Made by a program: the position numbers and the translations under genes. Shown here in pieces: positions 16,601 to 18,342 of a stretch of 26,925 nt of DNA. Positions within the stretch are counted from its first letter, which is position 1. Each line of letters starts with the position of its first letter. The notes beneath the pieces are model-generated. The model ran no database searches, was not told the origin of the DNA, and saw only the letters and a list, made by a program, of their open reading frames with translations. The stretch is from CAZHRJ01 sp964534765 (GTDB taxonomy: Bacteria; Lindowbacteria; 2-12-FULL-62-27): NCBI GenBank assembly GCA_964534765.1, contig CAZHRJ010000025.1, forward strand, positions 1-26,925, given 5' to 3'.

Positions 16601-17586
16601 CCGACCGACATGATGCTCCACTTACCCACGCCACCCGATCCGGCCAGCGTGCTGTAGAGGTCCGGGAGGTTAAACGCGTGGCCGAGTTCATGACAGAGAA
16701 GGCCCAGAACATAAACGCTGTCGGCGGCGCTGATGGGGGAAGGACCGGGCAGGGCCGGCATGATGACGCCGAGTGTAACGGTGTCCTGCGTCTGTTTGTC
16801 AGTGTAGCTGTCCGAGAGACCATCAAAAAGCTGCGCGCTCATGTCCCCCGATCTGCCGCTGATCTGAGTCGCCATCCCGGCGTGCAGGACGACCACCACG
16901 TCGTAGGCGCCGAAATTGACGTCGGTGTCGACTCGCAAGAGAACTTCTTTCACCAGGTTCTTCGTATTCGTCGTGCTGGCGGCATAATTTCCGACGGTGT
17001 CGCTCACCGTGACGATCCGGGTGTCAAAGACCGTGTAGGATAACCGCAGTTTCCCGTAGGAAACCGCGCGGTAGTAGGTGTCGGCCCGGCTGAGCAGGAT
17101 CCGCACGGTATCGCCGACCGATGTGTCGGTGCCGTTGCCGTCGATGCTGAAGCGGCCGCTACCGCTGGTTGTGGCGACGCTGTCCTGCTGAAACTGCGTA
17201 ATCAGCACCGCTATCTTGAACGTGTCGCTGGGCGCCACGAATTTGTTCGGCGCCCCGAACATGGGCCTGTCGGCCGGTCCGGCCGACTTCATCGATTCGA
17301 TCCGGTCGGCTATTTTGGGCCAGAGGTTGGCCACATCGGATGGACACGGCGGCACCGTCTCGCCCCGCGCGAGGAACTCGGCGGCGATTTTCGGATGATA
17401 GGGAGCGGCGGTTGATCGATGAGAAAATAATAGCACACAGGCGGCGGCCACAATCGGCAGGATGATCCATTCCGGACGCACGCGCAACATTCCCGGCGCA
17501 TTCGCGCCGGCCGGCCGAATCGCGATCGATCCCTTCCTCGGCTGAATACCCAGCTCACCGCACCCGCGCCAAACTTTACCGGGCAT
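1678..17586 (-). CDS. Giant secreted multidomain protein: M6 metalloprotease, eight beta-helix/FN3 modules, C-terminal sorting-like domain
   Basis: A 5302-residue exported protein. Residues 1-62 hold a basic N-terminal stretch and a signal-anchor-like hydrophobic segment (IILPIVAAACVLLF) ending near STAA. Residues about 80-505 are an M6 (immune inhibitor A-type) peptidase, with zinc motif HELGHAFNLPD at 299-309, a Met-turn-like SIMSVGTY after it, and the family's LIWHI and VDLVEAD segments. From residue 512 eight modules follow, each opening with WYVND, a DUF1565-like header (SKPYRSVAKALQSAKSGDT), a right-handed parallel beta-helix (PbH1/NosD-like), a seam of the form RNWW/RNWF...PYRLG, and an FN3-like domain starting DTTAP. 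Two extra domains sit at 2536-2806. The tail has an Ig-like (Big_1-type) domain (about 4728-4840), a domain starting WKMVTPNKAL at 4847, and a YPNP-containing FlgD-like/T9SS-type domain (5216-5302). AAAGGGG, 6 bases before the ATG, supports this start; an alternative ATG at 17490 lies closer to the signal peptide. Likely a cell-surface or secreted adhesin or hydrolase. The substrate is unknown. Confidence 0.88.
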   Translation of the reverse strand: MPGKVWRGCGELGIQPRKGSIAIRPAGANAPGMLRVRPEWIILPIVAAACVLLFSHRSTAAPYHPKIAAEFLARGETVPPCPSDVANLWPKIADRIESMKSAGPADRPMFGAPNKFVAPSDTFKIAVLITQFQQDSVATTSGSGRFSIDGNGTDTSVGDTVRILLSRADTYYRAVSYGKLRLSYTVFDTRIVTVSDTVGNYAASTTNTKNLVKEVLLRVDTDVNFGAYDVVVVLHAGMATQISGRSGDMSAQLFDGLSDSYTDKQTQDTVTLGVIMPALPGPSPISAADSVYVLGLLCHELGHAFNLPDLYSTLAGSGGVGKWSIMSVGTYEGRPQGDSPVWMDPWCREFLSWSETVTLSADTHVIITRAESDSRIYKIRALAGVDTEYFLFEYRAPTIADVDTSLAPGMLIWHINNSIGTLTSNDVQRVDLYGRRRVDLVEADSSDVHTSTDSPGQPWPGTLKKSTFGDSTFPNSRPYTGVSARFEAEQINVIHGKAVMIVFFQDTPNRTWYVNDTSTTGDSYTYAVGNDTSGVGSRALPFQTVPRAMMKARAGDTIVIDAGLYGDTYVWVSSTETAAFKIDTNNLTIIGKDSASTVIDPPGSNSITTMYGIYADTQTGLVIKNIGVTGAYNGIHFLNIDSSDITGDSFSSNGSYGIYLSGSDTNTFSLNSLAFNALGCKLFASQNNSLSTTIITSHTYVGIELETGSHYNTIYGNRMDSNLSGVAVYNSSYTALNNNVLTASSSHGIRFGTSSYNTVRHNLLSSNEDAGLYLRDCTQTIVMMNTFDSNAKYQVWILGKSNGDTVQKNNLIPSASNKDSAILNQSSNPFDFSRNWWDTTDEVRIASIIYDTATTKNFRPYRLGMVDTKPGADTTAPHPPNGVTCTASTGYITLTWGIPVISEETNGGSVGYAGARVYRLTSADTTNWSNVANLVRVASSTETQWTDTTVSGGITYYYRLTSLDGNTIVNQSFFSDTKSVTASGGKWYVNDTYSSSADSFTTAGGSDTSYGDGSVSKPYRSVAKALQSAKSGDTIFVDAGVYGETYVHVSSAETAAFKIDTDNLTIIGKDSASTVIDPPGAGSITTMYGIYADTQSGLIIKNIGVTGAAIGIYFNNVDKSELIGDSVSSNANLGLYLAQGCDTNVLAHNAFASNLVGLKIAAGWNNSISTNVITLNASAGIDIDSGSNTNALYGNRLDSNAAGIVVQNSSYAELGNNVVRAGASHGIKLVSSSFLAVRHNLVSGNQDAGIYLRHCTQTLVMMNTFDSNAGYQVWLLGSTDGDTFQKNNIYPSSSSKDSGVFNQTNVAFDFSRNWWDTTDEVRIDTMISDTASTKKISFRPYRLGMVDTKPGGDTTAPFPPSGVTCTAATGTITVTWAIPGTQEETNGGSVGYAGARVYRLTSADTTNWANVANLVRVAGSTETQWTDTTVSNGTTYYYRLTSLDGSTPVNQSFFSDTRSATASSGAWYVNDTYSSSVDSFTTAGGSDTSYGQGTASKPYRSVAKALQSAKSGDTIFVDAGRYVETHVIVSSTETAVFKIDTDNLTIIGKDSNATVFDPPGDSSVNGLYGIFADTQSGLAIKNIGVTGAFEGIYFLNVDKSTVSGDSAGSCGNAGINFGQNSESNTLSGNQAAYNVYGFVLQNGRHNTVSSNVANNNKLYGISATSDAFDTYTNNLSDSNTSYGVYLFTSDTAIFTGNVATSNGNSGLLIDGAQNVLIARNTFDSNLGSGIECFDASAVTPSWISCTNNLIRYNRQYGVAMVPAARSTVRSSLIRGNVRAGVYLSGGDTVVILQNDITNSDTGVYVTGTGGGHVISKNNFLSNAVKHIYNQAAANLGSSHAISRNWFDTTDEIAIDTKVSDTVNAFRPYRLGPVDTAGGASDTTAPGLPASVSATADSIGQIAISWTIPTINEETNGGSVGYAGARIYRLTNRADTNNWANGANLGFIASSSATSWTDTGTSAGNTYYYRLTSIDGSTPVNQSFLTDTKYAKATRSIWYVNDTYNSSADSFTYGGGSDTSYGDGSVSKPYRSVAKALQSAKSGDTIFVDAGRYVETYVIVSSAETAVFSIDTDNITIIGKDSGATVFDPPGDSSVTGLYGIYADTQSGLIIKNIGITGAYDGMRFMNVDKSEIASDSVSSCGNIGILFWQKSDTNTIRGNQVGYNWNNAANGYGIDIESGSIHNTVTNNITSYNKSWGITIYNSNYDTVTDNTVDSNGGQGIYAFISDTVLIARNSVALSGKAGVQIDACQNVLVAQNILDSNVQSGIEITDESASSITNIVVCTGNVIRYNKQYGVAMSPARFSTIRHNLIRGNLRAGVFISSADTNIVSQNDITNSDTGIYLTGSTHGNVIVKNNFLNNAVKHVFNQSAVTGGADLSTLKTIARNWFDTADEIAIDTKVSDTVNAFRPYRLGPVDTHPGADTTAPGLPANVSLDTSVAGVIKLTWTIPTINEETNGGSVGYAGARVYRLTSADTTNWANISNLVRIGSSTETTWADTGVIFGNTYYYRLTSFDAATLVNQSFFTDTKGTRLTSQSTVRFYDDTAYSDEVDTYLTRDVVFIEVRDSDENRNSSAAETVTVTVYVGNGTAELGDTGGLIIDTETLILTESGIATAIFRCSAVELTDTRSPKVNDGIITWGRSDTIYVLYIDSNDINDTSWDTALALEIPTASRIQFFEDTAFSDDVDTYKTRDVLFVAVFDTDENRNPQRKDTVGITIQVGLNTNGSISDTEYVVLTESTETSGIFQSGVVHLADTATAFSNNNYLTWATSDTIHAVYLDIHGATSDSGFDTALLVDTTVQSYSGPTWYVNDSQTAGDFYTTGIGSDTDGVGSSVAPYRSVAKALQSAKSGDTIFVDAGLYNDTFMIVLTGSETAAIKIDTNNLWIIGKDSASTIIDPPGANSVSGLYGIYADSQSSMTIKNLAITGAYIGVHFVNVDTSFIQSDSVSGHGANGIYLINGCDSNHIDSNTATVNTGQGIYVIGGGYNSITSNLSNSNTAGAGIYLSGSIFNSLVNNTTGSNSQAGIYLAAGADTNVVRGNTASSNTQYGIYLYSGANNNRVIHNVVQSNTEYGIYLTTSVENLFFQNTIDNNIKYQIYIDGSSERDTFQKNNVKPSSTNPDSGVYNGSVNPSYKFTFTRNWWDTTDAYSINKLLTFSAGGSDSLPYTPFRLARVDTGIGADTTAPGVPGNVTLDTSVGSVIKVSWTIPTVSEETNGGTVGYAGARIYRLRSSPDTTHWASSSLLVWIAGITDTFWNDSGVIGGETYYYRLTSFDSATYVNQSFFSDTKGIRAETIYAGPKWYVNDTYSSSIDSFTYAAGSDTGSGDGSVSKPFRSAAKALQRAKSGDTVFIDAGLYNDTYVYVSPSETAAFKIDTDYMTIIGKDSASVVIDPPGRPWDTGVYGIFADTQTGLIIKNLGIIGAADGVHFFNVNASTVSGDSITGCGNSSYQGGIICLHSDTNTFSNNQIHFNSIGIYLFTNCDYNTITNNLAASDSIYGMIVTGASNTVSNNIVDTAGSTGILMELTLYNTVSGNVSRGSSNGLSFWSATQDTIQHNIATGNGIGLYLKSCTGLSISQDTWSSNSSHGISADTSSLLVIRSCAIRSNTYSGIRFQSSETSIVTQNDISGGDTGIWLTGASRNNVITKNNFLSNAVKHIYSQSALTRGDSQILTRNWFGTTDELAIDTKFSDTVSLFRPYRLGAVDTGIGADTTAPAPPTGFALDTATGGVVKLAWTIPTIQEDTNGGSLGYSGAKIYRTTARDTVNWADTSLLVRIAGSTDTTWSDTTVTAGAVYYYRMTSFDAASVVNQSFFTDTKASGTVQTDTAPKTWYVNDTYSSSTDSFTSAAGADTSWGEGTASKPYRSVAKVMQKVRSGDTILVDAGIYNDTYVIVSSSETAAFKIDTDNLLIVGKDSSSTIIDPPGTNSGSGLYGIYADTQTNLTIRGIGVIGATEGIYLVNIDSSTISHDSVSSCAYGLTLRYGSETNTVSHSSFSGNTLLGLNLTSATGNKIMDNFLNANSSYGLSLSDAHNNSIHRTVVRSSGAYGAYLTSSSGNIFVQNTFDSSAQYQIVIDQSSSSDTFSKNTIRTSSSNPDSAILSASSVTTNVFAFTRNWWGTTDEVTIRKMIAHPGGGDSIAFIPYRLSTVDTASGADTTAPGLPAGVTVTSSSGYVQVSWTIPSVSEETNGGSVGYSGLRVFRLTNTADSSNWANTGNLAFTATSSATSWTDTTVTVGSTYYYRLSSFDAATYVNHSFFTDTKSATATAQGTTWYVNDTYTSADSFTTAGGSDTGGSGTRSAPYRSVAKAMQSVKSGDTILVDAGLYADTYVHVTATETAAFKIDTNNLTIIGKDSNATVIDPPGASSITTMYGIYADTQTGLVIKNFGVTGAYDGVRFVNVDSSSIIADSFSSNGQYGLSLINGSDTNSIVHCMFNWNSWHGVYLSGSGDSLFNNTARSNSVFGINMDTSVNNIITDNDISANSYGGLELIACTQILVNRNVIRGNGQTGLVVLSSTQSRFLQNTFDSNAQYQVDIGGGSSSDTFEKNNFTTSSSNADSGVTTSHSITTNSFSFKRNYWKTTDEVSIRKKLNVSGGGDSIVFIPYRLDFVDTSAGADTTAPGLPAIVSLDTSTAGTIKVTWTIPTISEETNGGTVGYAGAKIYRLTSADTTNWANDTNRVRVSSSTETTWTDTTVTANVTYYYRLISFDSAAYVNHSFFTDTKQTRATAAKASIDTIVPVSGNHQLGSVSARLSSPLKVKVSDSTGNAIAYAPCTFTISYPSSGSSAYLDSASTVTKVKVFADTEGIASETLTLGTVRGVYMVTVTSDSAPAKQALLFAYADGVDISATTWKMVTPNKALSSASFSGLTSELSSPTGYAWKEDAGVSAGLSEYNSLSSSSSAERGRAYWVYSTAAGTITQSGTSGFDTVQVALTAGWHMIGSGQYFYVDWDSGIAFDTNGTKYNPAASDSKGIIKNAVYWYSGSGYYWGPDPSTAQLSRIQMKPVVGFWVFTKVACTMTVYPNPVGPADTSSLILAQAPAYADNDIHSELIQSMAATYVGGRSDQDWLVRLSAVSGSQVDFQNYVGAKPNPEEADRAGRYDPPAAAGRYVSLGIIDADGSRRAASYVAPISTVKTWTLTLATNLDTALFLSWENVASVPTKYAAYLIGGPAGPVDLRRQSSMIVSPGGYTTGTLTMAVGLPEYLAAFLAPALDKTQTFVYPNPGPDGATGSMTFKYNLQSAADVTLRIFDVGGRLVREFRQTGNPGSNTLTWDTTNKQGQRIGSGVYIYILQSGSSKLVDKLGVVR
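3424..4782 (-). repeat. Module 8 of giant protein (subtype A, 453 aa)
   Basis: Starts at residue 4269 and ends with the FN3-like sequence VNHSFFTDTKQTR. The seam is RNYWKTTDEVSIRKKL, the only copy with Tyr at the first aromatic position, followed by GGGDSIVFIPYRLDFVDT. After it the modular pattern stops and the Ig-like and C-terminal domains begin. Confidence 0.85.
4783..6102 (-). repeat. Module 7 of giant protein (subtype A, 440 aa, shortest)
   Basis: Starts at residue 3829. It has the fewest helix coils. The end pattern is NTFDSSAQYQIVI, DTFSKN, RNWWGTTDEVTIRKMI, then GGGDSI and PYRLSTVDT. The GGGDSI seam is shared with module 8, marking them as a late pair. The FN3-like domain has SGLRVFRLTNTADSSNW. 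Confidence 0.85.
6103..7689 (-). repeat. Module 6 of giant protein (subtype B, 529 aa)
   Basis: Starts at residue 3300. The helix is of B length and ends NDISGGDTGIWLTG, KNNFLSNAVKHIYSQ, RNWFGTTDELAIDTKFSDT. It is the only B copy not adjacent to another B copy. The FN3-like domain is slightly diverged (EDTNGGSLGYSGAKIYRTT). Confidence 0.85.
7690..9168 (-). repeat. Module 5 of giant protein (subtype A, 493 aa)
   Basis: Starts at residue 2807 with a diverged opening (WYVNDSQTAGDFYTTGIG). The helix has especially regular coils of the form SNTxxGIYL...N. The seam is RNWWDTTDAYSINK, with GGSDSLPY before FRLARVDT, which links it to modules 7 and 8 rather than 1 and 2. The FN3-like domain opens ADTTAPGVPGNV. 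Confidence 0.85.
9169..9981 (-). repeat. Tandem pair of extra domains between modules 4 and 5
   Basis: There are two copies of 135 and 136 residues, at 9577-9981 and 9169-9576. Shared landmarks in the same order are RFYDDTAYSDEVDTY / QFFEDTAFSDDVDTY, then TRDVVFIEV / TRDVLFVAV, DSDENRN / DTDENRN, a variable linker, LTES, a beta strand ending VELTDT / VHLADT, ITW / LTW with SDTI, and a final FDTAL or WDTAL. This Ca-binding-like, all-beta pattern (DENRNP followed by LTES...SGIF) occurs in large bacterial surface proteins; I cannot give it a precise family name. The pair occurs only here in the protein. Confidence 0.8.
9169..11598 (-). repeat. Module 4 of giant protein (subtype B, 810 aa including two inserted domains)
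   Basis: Starts at residue 1997. It is B-type and very close to module 3 over the last third of the helix (IRYNKQYGVAM, NDITNSDTGIYLTG, KNNFLNNAVKHVFNQ, RNWFDTADEIAIDTKVSDT). After its FN3-like domain (ending FFTDTKGTRLTSQ) come two extra tandem domains before module 5 begins. This makes it the longest unit. Confidence 0.85.
11599..13188 (-). repeat. Module 3 of giant protein (subtype B, 530 aa)
   Basis: Starts at residue 1467. Its header matches module 2 at many positions, but its helix is about 50 residues longer than in the A copies and ends in the B-type pattern: NDITNSDTGVYVTG, then KNNFLSNAVKHIYNQ, then RNWFDTTDEIAIDTKVSDT, then FRPYRLGPVDT. The helix carries SSCGNAGI near its start, a Cys-containing variant shared with module 4. 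Confidence 0.85.
13189..14628 (-). repeat. Module 2 of giant protein (subtype A, 480 aa)
   Basis: Starts at residue 987 with WYVNDTYSSS. It is closest to module 1 at its C-terminal end: RNWWDTTDEVRID, then FRPYRLGMVDTKPG, and an FN3-like domain opening GDTTAPFPPSGVTC. Modules 1 and 2 share the Cys in the first FN3 strand (GVTCTA), which the other FN3 copies lack, so they look like the closest pair. Confidence 0.85.
14629..16053 (-). repeat. Module 1 of giant protein (subtype A, 475 aa)
   Basis: This repeat runs from WYVND at residue 512 through header, beta-helix and FN3-like domain. Its header is the most diverged (GVGSRALPFQTVPRAMMKA instead of SKPYRSVAKALQSAK). The helix ends in the A-type pattern: NTFDSNAKYQV, then KNN, then RNWWDTTDEVR, then FRPYRLGMVDT. 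The FN3-like domain contains EETNGGSVGYAGARVYRL and ends VNQSFFSDTK. Confidence 0.85.
17493..17510 (-). other. Perfect GC-rich hairpin early in the giant gene
   Basis: The message reads CCGGCGC, loop GAAT, GCGCCGG: a perfect 7-bp stem with a 4-base loop. It ends 2 bases before the alternative ATG at 17490 and covers about codons 26-31 if translation starts at 17586. It has no U-tract, so it is not a terminator. If formed, it would hide the internal ATG, which has no good Shine-Dalgarno sequence. The structure is seen; any function is inference. Confidence 0.45.
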
Positions 17587-17592
17587 GTCCCA

Positions 17593-17599
17593 CCCCTTT
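17593..17599 (-). promoter_or_regulatory. Ribosome binding site deciding the giant gene start
   Basis: AAAGGGG lies 6 bases upstream of the ATG at 17586. The alternative ATG at 17490, which sits right before the signal-peptide-like segment, has only an adjacent GGGA and lies behind a stable hairpin. The site therefore favours the longer N-terminus of 32 extra residues. Confidence 0.6.
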
Positions 17600-17702
17600 G
17601 ACGATAATAAAAATCAGTCCAAGAGTCATCCAACCCGCGCCGAAGCAGTTCAACGCCCGTCAGGCGCGTCTATACTATATTTGTATGTATATATAGGGCG
17701 GT

Positions 17703-17731
17703 ATTGTGATCGAAAGTTGCCTTTTAGTCAA
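17703..17731 (-). promoter_or_regulatory. Candidate sigma-70 promoter for the giant-protein operon
   Basis: On the minus strand TTGACT (17726-17731) and CACAAT (17703-17708) are separated by exactly 17 bases. That is 5 of 6 and 4 of 6 matches to the consensus boxes. Initiation near 17696 would give a leader of about 110 bases before the giant gene. An AT-rich stretch follows directly downstream, unlike anything else in this GC-rich window. No operator can be named. Confidence 0.4.
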
Positions 17732-17772
17732 GGGATCGTATTGATGTCAGAAGGCGATCGACCGTTGGGAAT

Positions 17773-18048
17773 TTAACGCAGGATCCGAAGGCCATATTTT
17801 TCGTATTCGGCGATTTCCGAATCGGACGACATCAAGGCCAGGTTCCGGCAGATGCACTGCCAGGCGAGCATTCGATCGAACGGATCCTTGCTGCCTATCC
17901 GGGAGAGTTTGTGGAACGAGGTGGCTTCGTGTTTTTCGAGCGAAATGATATCGAATCCGGTTTCTTCGATGGCATCGATGATTCCTTCAAGCGGAAATTT
18001 GCCAAAATTGAATTTAATGCTTGTCGGGTTGACACAGCAACACCACAT
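17773..18048 (-). pseudogene. Truncated VapC-like PIN-domain toxin (C-terminal half only)
   Basis: From about 18030 the frame encodes a recognisable C-terminal half of a PIN/VapC ribonuclease toxin: IKFNFGKFPLEGI, then EETGFDIISLEKHEATSFHK, then the family's KDPFDRML and WQCICRNLALMSSDSEI, ending EYGL-like (YEKYGLRILR). PIN toxins cut RNA using four acidic residues. The N-terminal part with the first catalytic Asp (the LDT/LDS motif) is missing. The codons just before (MWCCCV) do not look like the family and mark a deletion junction with the antitoxin remnant. It was probably once about 130 residues long. With the first catalytic Asp and the start region lost, it should be inactive. Confidence 0.7.
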
Positions 18049-18251
18049 TTTTTTGAAAAACTGTACTTGGCCTTGCCCTCCAGAATGCCGAGGCGGCGGG
18101 TTTTCCGGGAAAAGTATTTTTTGTAGGGGACGATCACCGCGACCTTTTTCTTGGCGCGACCGAACGTCACCGCGATTTCTCAGCCGTTTTCCACGTGGTC
18201 AATCACTTCAGCGAAACTGTTTTTGACGTGGGCCGCCGTCCATGTCCTCAT
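18048..18251 (-). pseudogene. Broken Phd/YefM-like antitoxin with in-frame stop
   Basis: An ATG at 18251 opens MRTWTAAHVKNSFAEVIDHV, typical of the N-terminus of Phd-type antitoxins, which bind their own promoter and neutralise the neighbouring VapC toxin. After ENG a TGA stop (18180-18182) interrupts the frame. The same frame then continues EIAVTFGRAKKKVAVIVPYK and RRLGILEGKAKYSFS, the normal continuation of the family (GEEI.VTYGRAKKKVAVIVPY). The usual C-terminal toxin-binding tail (of the FKMTDEEFL type) is lost at about 18048, where sequence jumps into the middle of the toxin. So it has two lesions, a nonsense mutation and a deletion. Gene order (antitoxin before toxin, same strand) is the ancestral one. 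Confidence 0.7.
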
Positions 18252-18342
18252 GGCCGAGGATTACCCGCGCCGCCGCTGAATTTCAAGTTGACATCTTCCA
18301 TTTTCCGGCGTCTACAGGGCGGTTATCTCTCCCCTTCACCAC
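18252..18342. other. Short spacer between fumarase and the toxin-antitoxin remnant
   Basis: Ninety-one bases with no coding pattern. A TTGAAA box (18281-18286, minus strand) could be an old promoter element for the antitoxin, but no good -10 box follows. I see no convincing terminator hairpin for the upstream operon. Confidence 0.35.

Larger units (their letters stand above)
17587..17772. other. Intergenic region upstream of the giant gene with an AT-rich island
   Basis: This stretch has no supported gene. It holds the candidate promoter and ribosome binding site described separately. At about 17669-17697 an AT-rich island has an imperfect inverted repeat (TATAC, 11 bases, GTATA) that could be a regulator site or simply melt easily at the transcription start. 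Confidence 0.5.

Noticed and set aside
17585..17776. A 63-codon plus-strand frame in the intergenic region
   Set aside because: It has no ribosome site or protein-like pattern, covers the promoter and AT-rich island, and runs against all other genes.
18180..18182. In-frame TGA in the antitoxin read as a recoded codon (selenocysteine or an alternative code)
   Set aside because: TGA is used as a normal stop by the giant gene, the barrel, bamA and exbB here, and the second lesion nearby fits simple gene decay. No SECIS-like hairpin was apparent.
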